NCBI GenBank assembly: GCA_050247435.1
Contig: JBFWUF010000018.1
Location: 62,001-126,000, forward strand
Origin: JAJVID01 sp050247435
GTDB lineage: Bacteria > Acidobacteriota > Blastocatellia > RBC074
Reading direction: 5' to 3'
Length of the DNA stretch: 64,000 nt
A program made the translations under genes and the position numbers. The notes beneath the pieces are model-generated. The model had not been told where the DNA came from, searched no databases, and saw only the letters and a list, made by a program, of their open reading frames with translations. Of the stretch, positions 44,196 through 54,806 are shown in pieces (within the stretch, counting starts at the first letter, position 1; each line of letters begins with the position of its first letter).

Positions 44196-45170
44196 CTACT
44201 TGCCCTGACGATACGTCATCCACTGCGAATCCATCCTTGATGATTGACCCGCCGTGAATTTGTACATACAGGCGTCGTCGGTGTAATCCATAAAATTCTC
44301 AATCGGGTCGAGACCCGCTTTGCTCCTGCAGGTGTCGCGCCCGGTGGGACAACCGAAAGCGGAGGAGCGTTCGGCGGGCGTGTCGCTGACGGAATCGCCG
44401 CTGCGGTTACAGCCGCCCTGGAAGGTGTGATAAAGACCAAGCCAGTGGCCAATTTCGTGAGTTCCCGTGTCGCCAAGATCATACGGAGGGTAATTACCGC
44501 CTGGCAGCGACCGGTAGAAGCAAACAACCCCATCCTTCTTCGGGCTGCCGGTGTAGCTTGACGGGAATGTCGCCCAGCCCAGGTAGCCTCCGCCGCTGTT
44601 GGTGTAGAAATTCAAGTCATCGGCCGTGCCAATGCGTAGCGCGTTTTTCATCGCGGTTTCGGCGGAAGAACTTGGGCCAGCGTTGTACCACGAAGAGTTC
44701 ACGGTGTAATCAACGCCGGATCTGACGAACCTGAATGGGGAGTTCGCTCCGCCGGTTTGTCCCGCGTAAGACTGGTTCAACACGTTGATCTGGGAGTCAA
44801 GCTGCGACACCGGCACATAGCCTGTCCCCGACACACCCGCGGTTCCGTTCTGTTGAATCACATGGAAATAGACTTTGACCGTCACGCTGCCGGGAGCAAG
44901 CGCGGCAATCGAAGTCCCGCGGCGGTTGGGCAAAAATCTTCCCAGCCGATTGCCATTATCCACCGTCGCGCAACGAGCGCCGCTTTCGACAAAATCCCGC
45001 AACGAGCGGTGGAATGCGCCGTCGGGACCGATGAACGTGCCGTCAGATTGCAGCCCCTGACGGTCATCCGAAGCGCGCTGCGCCGTCACATTTCGGAAGT
45101 TGAAGCCAATCATCCCAACGACAAGGCCAAGCGCGAGCACGGCAAACACAACAACAAAACTTCTTTTCAT
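44196..45170 (-). CDS. M43 (pappalysin-like) zinc metalloprotease
   Basis: The 324-residue exported protein has a Sec signal (VVVFAVLALGLVVGMIGF) and the metzincin site HEIGHWLGLYHTF, with a downstream Met-turn region NFMDYTDDACMYKFTAGQ. Cysteines around SAFGCPTGRDTCRSK are typical of the M43 family. It should be a secreted endopeptidase. It faces the hypothetical gene at 43655 across a hairpin repeat. Confidence 0.9.
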   Translation of the reverse strand: MKRSFVVVFAVLALGLVVGMIGFNFRNVTAQRASDDRQGLQSDGTFIGPDGAFHRSLRDFVESGARCATVDNGNRLGRFLPNRRGTSIAALAPGSVTVKVYFHVIQQNGTAGVSGTGYVPVSQLDSQINVLNQSYAGQTGGANSPFRFVRSGVDYTVNSSWYNAGPSSSAETAMKNALRIGTADDLNFYTNSGGGYLGWATFPSSYTGSPKKDGVVCFYRSLPGGNYPPYDLGDTGTHEIGHWLGLYHTFQGGCNRSGDSVSDTPAERSSAFGCPTGRDTCRSKAGLDPIENFMDYTDDACMYKFTAGQSSRMDSQWMTYRQGK

Positions 45171-45464
45171 TTTGATGTTTCCTCCTGATTGAAAACCTTT
45201 ATCGTCCCTTTGAACAAAGGGAGAGAAGCGTGGAGTGACCTAACCGCTCAGTGTTACGCGGCTATTATCTGCAGTGAGAGCGGACGTAAAACGGTCTTTA
45301 CTTCTGAAGCCGGGCGCCAGGGCGGACTTGGCGTCGGATGTCGTGAAATCGCCGCCCCGGAAGCCGCGCGCACTCTATGCCTGAAGTTCGATCCTGTCAA
45401 TGGATTGAAAAGTAAAACAAATGGTTGGAAAAATCGGGCGGACTGGCTTGCGGCGACCCGGCGT

Positions 45465-46076
45465 TCAAGGCTTCGGAATTCTGATCGTCTTGCTGATCAT
45501 CAGACAGCCTGAGATGAAGAAGATCGCAACCGGCCAGTGAAAATCGAGGCCGAGAATGCTGGCCGGGTAAAGATTCCCGTTATAAAAAGCGAGTATCAGC
45601 AGTCCGAGCGGAACGACGCTGGTCGGGATCGGCGTGCCTTCAAAATATTCGACCCTGCCGGAGGTAGCCGACATTGATTCGGCAGTGACGTTGTAACGCG
45701 CCAGACGGCTCAATCCGCATACTGCAAAATAGATCAGGACGAGTTGATCGAGCCGGGTATTCAGTCCCACCGCGAACGCTATCGCCGCAGGGGCGACGCC
45801 GAACGAGATCACATCCGCCAGCGAGTCAAGTTCCCTGCCGAGCGGCGAGGCTGAATGGCGCCAGCGGGCGACCCGCCCGTCCAGCACGTCGAAGACCAAC
45901 GCGACCGGGATCAACAAAGCCGCCAGATAAGCGTGTCTGTCATCGTGAGTGTTGAGAAATTTCATCGCCTCGAAGATCGCGGCGACGCCGCAGAAACCGT
46001 TGGCGATGGTGAAGAGATCGGCGAGATGGAAGCCGCGGATCATCGAGAAATGTCTGACAGGCTCTCTCTCGCTCAT
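45465..46076 (-). CDS. pssA: CDP-diacylglycerol-serine O-phosphatidyltransferase
   Basis: The 203-residue membrane enzyme has the CDP-alcohol phosphotransferase motif DGRVARWRHSASPLGRELD extended by SLAD, which supplies the catalytic Asp residues. About six membrane helices are present. It makes phosphatidylserine from CDP-diacylglycerol and L-serine for phosphatidylethanolamine synthesis. It is the last gene of the housekeeping operon, 18 bp after scpB. ATG 46076 has GGAG upstream. Confidence 0.9.
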   Translation of the reverse strand: MSEREPVRHFSMIRGFHLADLFTIANGFCGVAAIFEAMKFLNTHDDRHAYLAALLIPVALVFDVLDGRVARWRHSASPLGRELDSLADVISFGVAPAAIAFAVGLNTRLDQLVLIYFAVCGLSRLARYNVTAESMSATSGRVEYFEGTPIPTSVVPLGLLILAFYNGNLYPASILGLDFHWPVAIFFISGCLMISKTIRIPKP

Positions 46077-46094
46077 ATCCAAACTCCATCGGAA

Positions 46095-46981
<887 letters not shown>

Positions 46982-46985
<4 letters not shown>

Positions 46986-47953
46986 AACGTTTCTTCCGGT
47001 GATCCGGTGACGCCATTCGTCGCATCAGCGGCCTCCGGGTCAATTACTTGTTCAACTGCGGTCTCGACTGGCTGTTGTTCGACGCTTTGCTCCGTGGCTG
47101 ATTCAACCGCCGGCCCTTCAGTGTTTTGTTTGACCGGCTCTTCCTCAATCTCCGGCGGCGGTTCGGTTCGCTTGCGAGCGAAGATGGCGCCGAACAGTTC
47201 GCGCTGAACCAGATGAATTTTCCACTCTTTCACCAGTTCCAGAAAAGCCAGGAACGTGATGATCAGCTCGCGTTTCGAGCGCGACATCTCGAAAAGCTCG
47301 CGCACGTTCACCTGCTCGTAACGGTCGAGCAGATCGTGAATCTGCTGAAGCTTTTCGGCAATCGTCACCTCGTCGCGGGCGATCTCCAACTCGACCTTGT
47401 CCTCGGCGCGCTTGAGGATTTCGCGGAAGACGCGGAGCAGATCGAAGACCGTCGCTGAGACTTCCGGGTTGCTGCTGTCGGTTTCGAGCGGGCCGCGCGT
47501 GTAGCAGGCCGCTTCGATCTCGCCGCGCGAATAGAGCATCTGCGAGGCCGATTTGAATTTCTGGTATTCGAGCAGCCTCTCGACCAACTCGGCGCGCGGG
47601 TCTTCGTTGAGGTCTTCCTCGCCCTCGATCTTCGGATCGGGAGGAAGGAGCATCTTCGACTTGATGTAAATCAGCGTCGAAGCCATGACCAGAAAATCGC
47701 CCGCGACCGCGATGTCGAGTTCCTGCATCAACTCCAGGTACGCCAGGTATTGTGTGGTGATGTGCGCGATGGGGATGTCGGAAATATCAATCTCGTCTTT
47801 TTTGATCAGGTAGAGCAGCAGGTCGAGCGGCCCCTCGAAGATTTCGAGCTTGACGCGATAAGAGTCGCGCCGAGCCTCGTCTTCACGCTCAGGCGCACTT
47901 GCCAACGCGGCGCCCGTCGCAGCTTTGTTTTTGTCAGTTTGACGTTTTGCCAT
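46982..47953 (-). CDS. scpA: Segregation and condensation protein ScpA
   Basis: The 323-residue protein has the kleisin N-terminal domain (LEIFEGPLDLLLYLIKKDEI, ISDIPIAHITTQYLAYLELM) and a C-terminal winged helix (ELIITFLAFLELVKEWKI). A Glu/Val/Thr-rich acidic tail of about 55 residues follows. It binds the SMC heads. ATG 47953 is 5 bp after the trpS stop and begins the conserved part. Confidence 0.92.
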
Positions 47954-47958
47954 TCGGT

Positions 47959-48945
<987 letters not shown>

Positions 48946-48951
48946 AATTCT

Positions 48952-49653
48952 TCACAACAACGAAATCACAAAGCCCATCACCGGCCCGACGATGGCGCCG
49001 AAAACTCCCATCACTGAAAGCGCAATCAGCAGGATAAAACCAAACTGGCTCAACTGCGAGTAAGTGTCTTTCAAGCTTTCGGGCAGAAGCGTGTAAAGCA
49101 CGTGGCTGCCATCCAGCGGTGGAATTGGGATCAGGTTAAAAACGGCCAGCGAGATGTTGGTCAGCAACATAATGCTGACCAGAGTCCCGACTGGAAGCGC
49201 CCAATCAGGCATACCAGAGGCGGGCATGACCAAATCGAAAGGCCCGCCCCTGTAAGCTGGCAAATAATTCCCCGACAACAACATCGCTTTAAGAGCAACG
49301 AATGCGATGGTGGCCAGAATCATGTTGCTGATTGGCCCCGCCGCTGAGACGGAAATGTTCGCCACATCTTTGTTGCGCCATCTCAACGGATTAGTTTCGA
49401 CCGGCTTCGCCCATCCGAAAAAGAGAAATCCCCCCTGCATAAAACCGAGCAGAGGAAAAAGAATCGTTCCGATAGGATGAATGTGGGCTATTGGGTTGAG
49501 CGATATCCTGCCTTGCAACCGCCCTGTGTCGTCGCCAAACCACTCCGAAGTCAAGGCGTGCGCCATTTCGTGAAACGAAAGCGAGAATAGAAAGACTACA
49601 AACCACAGGATCAAGTCGCCGATGGGAACGGTGAAAAGCGCGTTTAAATCCAA
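48952..49653 (-). CDS. Site-2 protease family (M50) metalloprotease
   Basis: The 233-residue membrane protein has the active-site HEMAH in a hydrophobic segment (FSLSFHEMAHALTSEWFG). The second motif NLIPIPPLDGSH provides the Asp ligand. It cleaves substrates inside the membrane; the target is unknown. Genes of this type commonly precede trpS-scpA-scpB in Gram-negative genomes, as here. Confidence 0.9.
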   Translation of the reverse strand: MDLNALFTVPIGDLILWFVVFLFSLSFHEMAHALTSEWFGDDTGRLQGRISLNPIAHIHPIGTILFPLLGFMQGGFLFFGWAKPVETNPLRWRNKDVANISVSAAGPISNMILATIAFVALKAMLLSGNYLPAYRGGPFDLVMPASGMPDWALPVGTLVSIMLLTNISLAVFNLIPIPPLDGSHVLYTLLPESLKDTYSQLSQFGFILLIALSVMGVFGAIVGPVMGFVISLL

Positions 49654-49735
49654 TGCGATAACTCCTGTTGAAAGGTGATGATTTAAGGAACGGTCAAACT
49701 AGCACGCGGTTTGAAGGGCTGTCAATTTGACGTTT

Positions 49736-50056
49736 TCAAGCCTCAATCGCGCCATTCGACGCCGCCGAAGCGCGATTCGATTTCGAGATCCCGTCAATCC
49801 TGACCGCGCGCAAAACGATTTCGCGCGAAGAAACCAGTATCGCGCCACGCTCCACCGCCAACTCGTATGCCTCGCCAGTCAGGTCGTAATGCGGAACTGA
49901 TTTCACCTGAAACCATTCGCGCCGAAGTCCCAGATTCCCGGCGAATTCGTGCAACTCTTCGAGCGAAGCGTCCGAGACGAGATGGCCGCAGCGGCGATGC
50001 CAGTAGCGGATGGGGCCGCGCGCGCCGTTGTGAAAGGAGTCAATCAATATTGCCAT
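49736..50056 (-). CDS. DUF4031 protein
   Basis: The 106-residue protein follows the DUF4031 pattern: YWHRRCGHLVSDASLEELHE, GLRREWFQVKSVPHYDL. It is soluble, with a polar Ala/Ser-rich tail. The function is unknown. It lies 36 bp after the basic protein gene, on the same strand. Confidence 0.78.
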   Translation of the reverse strand: MAILIDSFHNGARGPIRYWHRRCGHLVSDASLEELHEFAGNLGLRREWFQVKSVPHYDLTGEAYELAVERGAILVSSREIVLRAVRIDGISKSNRASAASNGAIEA

Positions 50057-50092
50057 AGAGATGCTTCGCGCTATTCGCGGTAGTTGATCAGA

Positions 50093-50578
50093 TCATTGAT
50101 TCCCGGATTGCTGGCCTGTGGGCTGCGCTTCGGGCTTTAACGCGATAGCGGATTCGGCGGCGGAAGCCGCGCCCTTGCTCTTCGGAGCCGTGCTTTTCCC
50201 TTTTTTGTTAGCGCCTTTGGCGGCGTGCTTCTTCACGCTCTTTTTACCCGGCTTTACCTTCTTTGCCTCGCTCCGGGCGCCCTTCTTTTCAGCCTTCTTT
50301 TCGACTCTCCTGGCTGGCTTCTTTCCAGTCTTTTTCACGGCTTTGCCGCCTTCTTTGCCATCTGGCGCGCTATTGAGCTTCACTTGCAACTGCGCGAGGA
50401 ACTCAATGGTGCGTTGCAATTCCTTCTCGAACTTTTGTTCGCCCAACCTGCGGCGCGATTTTTTGATCACCTTCTTGACGCGCCCGACAAGTTTGCTTTT
50501 GCCTTTCGGCGCTTTGTCTTTTATCTCTCTGCCCTTTGTCTCTTTTTGATGGGGGGGGGTGTCTTTTGCCTTTGTCAT
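50093..50578 (-). CDS. Lys/Ala-rich histone H1-like basic protein
   Basis: The 161-residue protein is mostly lysine, alanine and glycine (VKKTGKKPARRVEKKAEKKG, KSVKKHAAKGANKKGKSTA). It resembles histone H1-like tails that bind DNA or RNA. A more ordered segment at about residues 30-60 (KKSRRRLGEQKFEKELQRTI) may be a short helix. Nine consecutive Gs on the plus strand (50551-50559) fall near codon 7. ATG 50578 is chosen for spacing to GAGGT. Confidence 0.68.
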   Translation of the reverse strand: MTKAKDTPPHQKETKGREIKDKAPKGKSKLVGRVKKVIKKSRRRLGEQKFEKELQRTIEFLAQLQVKLNSAPDGKEGGKAVKKTGKKPARRVEKKAEKKGARSEAKKVKPGKKSVKKHAAKGANKKGKSTAPKSKGAASAAESAIALKPEAQPTGQQSGNQ

Positions 50579-50601
50579 TTCCATACCTCTCAAACACGCA
50601 A

Positions 50602-51189
50602 TCAATCTTGCGGTTTGCTATTTGGAGTTTCGAACTTCACCGCCACTGAGCGCATTTGATCCAAATGCTTCGCGGTGTGCGCGATGTAATCTTCGATCAA
50701 CTCCCGTAATGAAAGTTCGCCATATTCGTCGTGCCGCCCTTTCAGCCGCCAGACTTCGCCGGGAATGATTTCAAGCAGCCCGGCGTTTTCGCGGCGCAAC
50801 AAAATGAAGCGCGCCGACACCGTCTCGATCTTCTGCCGAGCGTAAGCCAGATTTTGCGCCCACAACTCCTGCTTGTACCCGCACATTTCCGGGCGATCCT
50901 GGGTGATGATGCGGCGAATGCGCGCCGAAGCCAGCAACTCGGCGTCGGCCAGATGCGCGGTGATCTCCAGAATTGACCACCGGTTGGCGCCGGGACGCCA
51001 GACGACAACGGCGGCGGGACAGATTGAAAGAAACTCTTCCAACTCGTCCGCCTGATGGCGATACTTTGCGACTGTGTTATTTAGTTCATCCACGAGGCCA
51101 TAAGTATAAAGTAGCCGACGCCAGGTGTCAGGCTCGGCCTGGCGCCTCGCGGACTGGATTTGACGCTTGCGACGGCGGCAACCTATCAT
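50602..51189 (-). CDS. DinB-like protein
   Basis: The 195-residue protein has a DinB four-helix pattern with possible metal His residues: NRWSILEITAHLADAELLAS, SLRELIEDYIAHTAKHLDQM. DinB-fold proteins include thiol transferases and hydrolases. ATG 51189 has GGAGG 5 nt upstream but yields a basic N-terminal stretch of about 35 residues; GTG 51093 would start at the domain. It is divergent from the TPR gene at 51235. Confidence 0.75.
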   Translation of the reverse strand: MIGCRRRKRQIQSARRQAEPDTWRRLLYTYGLVDELNNTVAKYRHQADELEEFLSICPAAVVVWRPGANRWSILEITAHLADAELLASARIRRIITQDRPEMCGYKQELWAQNLAYARQKIETVSARFILLRRENAGLLEIIPGEVWRLKGRHDEYGELSLRELIEDYIAHTAKHLDQMRSVAVKFETPNSKPQD

Positions 51190-51234
51190 CGCGGCCTCCG
51201 ACAAATCCTATTTCCAAGTTGAGGTAATCGAATA

Positions 51235-51549
51235 ATGGCGGAAACGCGAGTAGAGATTTTTAGAAAGATGCTCGACGGCGACCCGAACAATACTACAGTG
51301 CGCTTCGGTCTGGCCAATGAGTTGCTCAAGCTCGAACGATTTGAAGAGGCCGCGAATGAATTGAAAACCTATCTGAGCCAGACTGACGATCAGGGCAACG
51401 CCTACGGGAAACTCGCCCAGGCCCTGGAAAGATTGGGTCGCGTTGACGAAGCGCGCGAGGCATATCAGCAAGGTATCTCCGCCGCCACCCGCCACGGGCA
51501 TCCGGGAATGGCGCAGGATTTCGAGATGGCGCTGGCTGATCTGATTTAG
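51235..51549 (+). CDS. Small tetratricopeptide-repeat protein
   Basis: The 104-residue protein consists of about two or three TPR units (VRFGLANELLKLERFEEAAN, AYGKLAQALERLGRVDEARE). It is soluble and probably binds a partner protein. It stops just before a purine-rich hairpin. Confidence 0.85.
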   Translation: MAETRVEIFRKMLDGDPNNTTVRFGLANELLKLERFEEAANELKTYLSQTDDQGNAYGKLAQALERLGRVDEAREAYQQGISAATRHGHPGMAQDFEMALADLI

Positions 51550-51647
51550 AAGGCAGAAGGCAGAAGACAGAAGACAGTTTGCAAGAAGCAGTAATATCTT
51601 TGGTGGGCTGTCTTCTATCTTCTGCCTTCTGCCTTCTGTCTTCTTTT
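51550..51647. repeat. GGCAGAA inverted repeat
   Basis: Left arm AAGGCAGAAGGCAGAAGACA and a mirrored right arm (51608-51647, TCTTCTGCCTTCTGCC core) flank a 30-bp spacer. It lies between the convergent TPR and transporter genes and could serve as a two-way terminator. Confidence 0.75.
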
Positions 51648-51650
51648 ACT

Positions 51651-53180
51651 TCACCACCATCCCAAAATCTTCCACCAAAGCATTCCCACCAACGCCCAAA
51701 TCAGAATGTTCGGCACGGAAGCAATCAACCCCAACTGCCACCATTTCTGCTGCGTAACGTAATCGGCGCCAAAATAGATCGGCCCGGGCGTCGTGCCGTA
51801 ATGAGTCAGCCCGGCGGACAAATTTGAAAAGTAAGCCAGCAAGGCCGCGGCCAGAAACGGCGGCGCTCCGGCCAGCGTGACTACGATCAGAAACGGCGTG
51901 TACATCGCCAGCGCGTGCGCCGAGATGCTGGCGAAAGCGTAATGCGCGTAAAAATAGACCAGCGCCAGCAACGCGAGCGCCGCCCACCATCGCCATCCCG
52001 AAGTGAACCCGGCGGCTGATTCGGCAAACTTCTTGGTGATCCCCGTCTCGCCCAAGGCTTCGGCCATCCGCACCATCCCGCCGTACCAAACGAACACATC
52101 CCAGGCCGCGTGCTCAGCGAGCGCGTCTTGCCAGCCGATCACGGTGGTCAGAAGCAGCAGGCAGATGCCGATCAGCGCGACGACCGAATAATCAACCGAG
52201 TGCAATCTGTTCGTCGTCGCCCACATCAACGCGACGAAGGCAAAGACGAGCATCATGACTTTTTCGCGCCACGTCATTCGCCCCATCTTCTCAAGCTCCG
52301 CCCTGGCGAATTTCGCGGCGCCGGGCGTGTGCGTAACTTCGGGCGGGAAGAGGCGGTAAAGCAGCGGCGGCGTGATCGCAAGACAGACCAGGCTGGGCAC
52401 AATCGCGCCCAACAGCCAGGTCGGATAGTTCAGATCAATCCCGCCTTGCTGCTTCGCGAATCTCTGAATCAGCAGATTGCCCGCTTGCCCGGTCAGAAAC
52501 GTAGCGCAGACGATCACTTCACACTGATAAATGAAGCTCATCAGAAACGAGCCGAGACGCCCTGCGGTCGGCCCCGGTTTTGAGTCGTAAGCTTCGACGA
52601 CGCTCTTTGTAATTGGGAAGATGATCCCGCCGGAACGAGCGCCGTTCGACGGAATCACCGCCGCCAGAAGAAAATCCGTACCGACCAGCGCGTACCCTAA
52701 TCCCAACGAACGATGGCCGATGGCGCGAATAAAATGCAGCGCGATGCGGCGGCCCAGGCCCGTCTTGATCATCGCCCGCGACATGAAAAACGCCGCGAGC
52801 ACCAGCCACACAACGGGATCGGCGTATCCCATCAGAGTTGATTTAATGCGAAGCGTCTCGACGGCTTTCAAATTGGGATTGGCCGGATCGGTCACCGTCC
52901 TGATCATCGCCTCGCTCAACGGCATTGATTTCGTCACCGCAATCGCAGCGATGCCCAGCAAGACCATCGCCCCGCCGGGCGCGGGCCGCAAAATCGAACC
53001 GACGATGGTCGCGATAAAAATCGCCAGCAGCCGCCACGATTGCGGCGTGACGCCTTCCGGAACCGGCGCCAGATAAACCGCCACGCCCGAAAGCACGGTG
53101 ATTGCCCATTTGATGATCAGATTGCGGATTTGAACCTGACGGTCTTCTCGCTCAGGCGTAGAACCGGGATTGGTTTCCAT
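51651..53180 (-). CDS. DASS/SLC13-family anion:sodium symporter
   Basis: The 509-residue membrane protein has 11 to 13 hydrophobic segments and DASS motifs: SNGARSGGIIFPITKSVVEA, FVWYGGMVRMAEALGETGI and SNLSAGLTHYGTTPGPIYFG. Members import citrate, 2-oxoglutarate, malate or other dicarboxylates. The substrate is not set by sequence alone. Confidence 0.88.
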   Translation of the reverse strand: METNPGSTPEREDRQVQIRNLIIKWAITVLSGVAVYLAPVPEGVTPQSWRLLAIFIATIVGSILRPAPGGAMVLLGIAAIAVTKSMPLSEAMIRTVTDPANPNLKAVETLRIKSTLMGYADPVVWLVLAAFFMSRAMIKTGLGRRIALHFIRAIGHRSLGLGYALVGTDFLLAAVIPSNGARSGGIIFPITKSVVEAYDSKPGPTAGRLGSFLMSFIYQCEVIVCATFLTGQAGNLLIQRFAKQQGGIDLNYPTWLLGAIVPSLVCLAITPPLLYRLFPPEVTHTPGAAKFARAELEKMGRMTWREKVMMLVFAFVALMWATTNRLHSVDYSVVALIGICLLLLTTVIGWQDALAEHAAWDVFVWYGGMVRMAEALGETGITKKFAESAAGFTSGWRWWAALALLALVYFYAHYAFASISAHALAMYTPFLIVVTLAGAPPFLAAALLAYFSNLSAGLTHYGTTPGPIYFGADYVTQQKWWQLGLIASVPNILIWALVGMLWWKILGWW

Positions 53181-53365
53181 TTGCAGTCGGCCTTTTGTTG
53201 ATGGTTGTGAAGCTTACAAAATGATGTGACTTCCGGGCGCGCGCGATACTAACATCGAGCATGCAGCCGCTCAAGCTCTCGTCTCAGACTCGCAATGAAC
53301 CATATTTAACTATTCTTTTACCAACCAGTGTTAGGAAACGAACGTCTAACGCCTCGCTATTGGTC

Positions 53366-53371
53366 TATAAT
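53366..53371 (+). promoter_or_regulatory. -10 element of the M48 protease gene
   Basis: A consensus TATAAT lies 46 bp before the start codon. No good -35 sequence is found 17 bp upstream. Confidence 0.4.
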
Positions 53372-53417
53372 CTGCGCGGAAAATCTACCCAACAGTAAAC
53401 AGGCAAGGGGGAAATAA

Positions 53418-54725
53418 ATGAAACCGAGATTTTTCCGAAACACCATTGCGCTGATTCTGGCGTTCACTCTCTCCACGCTCTCCGCGTTCGCGCAAAGCCA
53501 AGACAAATCTAAACAGAAGATACAGCAACCTCTGGACGACAAGAATAACCCCGCGTTGATCGGCAAACGCGACATCAACAAGGGCACGATACAATTCTAC
53601 TCGGTCGAGCGCGAAGTCGCCATCGGCCGTCAACTCGCCGCGGAGGTTGATGGCAGTTCCAAACTCATCACCGATCCGATCATCACCGAGTACGTCAATC
53701 GCATCGCGCAAAACCTGGTGCTCCATTCCGATTCGAAAGTCCCGTTCACGATCAAGGTGGTTGACTCCGACGAGGTGAACGCCTTCGCATTGCCCGGCGG
53801 ATTCCTCTACGTCAATCGCGGGCTGCTCGAAGCCGCCGAGAACGAAGCCGAGGTCGCGGGAGTGATCGCGCATGAAATCGCGCACGTCGCGGCGCGCCAC
53901 GGCGTGGAGCAGGCGTCGAAAGGCGATCTGTTCAATTACGCTTCGATCCCGCTGATCTTTCTGGGCGGGTGGGGCGGCTACGCTATTCGACAAGCCGTGG
54001 GGCTTGCCGTTCCGATGACGTTCCTGAAGTTTTCGCGCGGCGCTGAGAAAGAAGCCGACCGGCTGGGCGCGCAGTATATGTGGGCTTCTGGCTACGATCC
54101 CAACGCGCTGATCACTTTCTTCGAGAAGTTACAGGCGAAGGACAAGAGGAAGCCGGGCACGCTGGCGAAAGTTTTCAGCACGCACCCGATGACCGGCGAC
54201 CGCATCACCGAGGTGCGCGAGTTGATCGGTCACTTCCCCGACCGTGGCGAATATCAAGTCAGCTCTTCGGAATTCACCCAGGTTAAATCGCGCATTATGG
54301 CCGCCAGCGCGTCCAGCCGCGCCGCCAGACGTGAGGCCGACGCGCGCCGTCCAACGCTCAAACGCCGCCCTCAACCGACGGCCAGTGATGACTCCGGCGA
54401 CTCCGAAGCGCCAAATCGCCCGGTGCTCAAACGCCGTGATTCATCGTCGAGCGACGATCCAAACAGCGCGGATAATTCGTCCGAAGAGAACGGACGCCCG
54501 ACACTCAAACGCCGCGACTCGTCGCAACCGTCCAGCGACGAAACTTCCGGCTCAACTTCAGATTCAACCGATGAGGCGTCGGGCCGCCCGGTATTGAAAC
54601 GCCGCGAAGGAGCGCAAAGCAGCGATCAGCCGCCGCAACCAAGCTCTTCACAGCAATCTGAAACGACCGGGAGGCCGACGCTGAAACGGCGAACCGACAA
54701 CAACCAACAGCCCGAAAAGCCTTGA
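53418..54725 (+). CDS. M48 metalloprotease with repetitive basic tail
   Basis: The 435-residue exported protein has a Sec signal (TIALILAFTLSTLSAFAQ), an M48 domain with the zinc site VIAHEIAHVAARHG and third ligand region GAEKEADRLGAQYM. From about residue 310 the tail has five RP(T/V)LKRR motifs with Ser/Asp-rich linkers. It is a likely periplasmic quality-control protease of the BepA/LoiP type. The tail is not part of that family. A terminator follows. Confidence 0.9.
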   Translation: MKPRFFRNTIALILAFTLSTLSAFAQSQDKSKQKIQQPLDDKNNPALIGKRDINKGTIQFYSVEREVAIGRQLAAEVDGSSKLITDPIITEYVNRIAQNLVLHSDSKVPFTIKVVDSDEVNAFALPGGFLYVNRGLLEAAENEAEVAGVIAHEIAHVAARHGVEQASKGDLFNYASIPLIFLGGWGGYAIRQAVGLAVPMTFLKFSRGAEKEADRLGAQYMWASGYDPNALITFFEKLQAKDKRKPGTLAKVFSTHPMTGDRITEVRELIGHFPDRGEYQVSSSEFTQVKSRIMAASASSRAARREADARRPTLKRRPQPTASDDSGDSEAPNRPVLKRRDSSSSDDPNSADNSSEENGRPTLKRRDSSQPSSDETSGSTSDSTDEASGRPVLKRREGAQSSDQPPQPSSSQQSETTGRPTLKRRTDNNQQPEKP

Positions 54726-54745
54726 TCACACGAGGCGAAAACACG

Positions 54746-54786
54746 AAAGGCGCAAGAGAGATTGGAAACTCCCTTGCGCCTTTTTT
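54746..54786. terminator. Bidirectional intrinsic terminator
   Basis: Stem AAAGGCGCAAG/CTTGCGCCTTT with a 16-nt loop is followed by TTT on the plus strand, and the A-run gives Ts on the minus strand. It lies between the convergent M48 and ROK genes. Confidence 0.85.
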
Positions 54787-54806
54787 CTTTGAACAATCGC
54801 TCCTAC

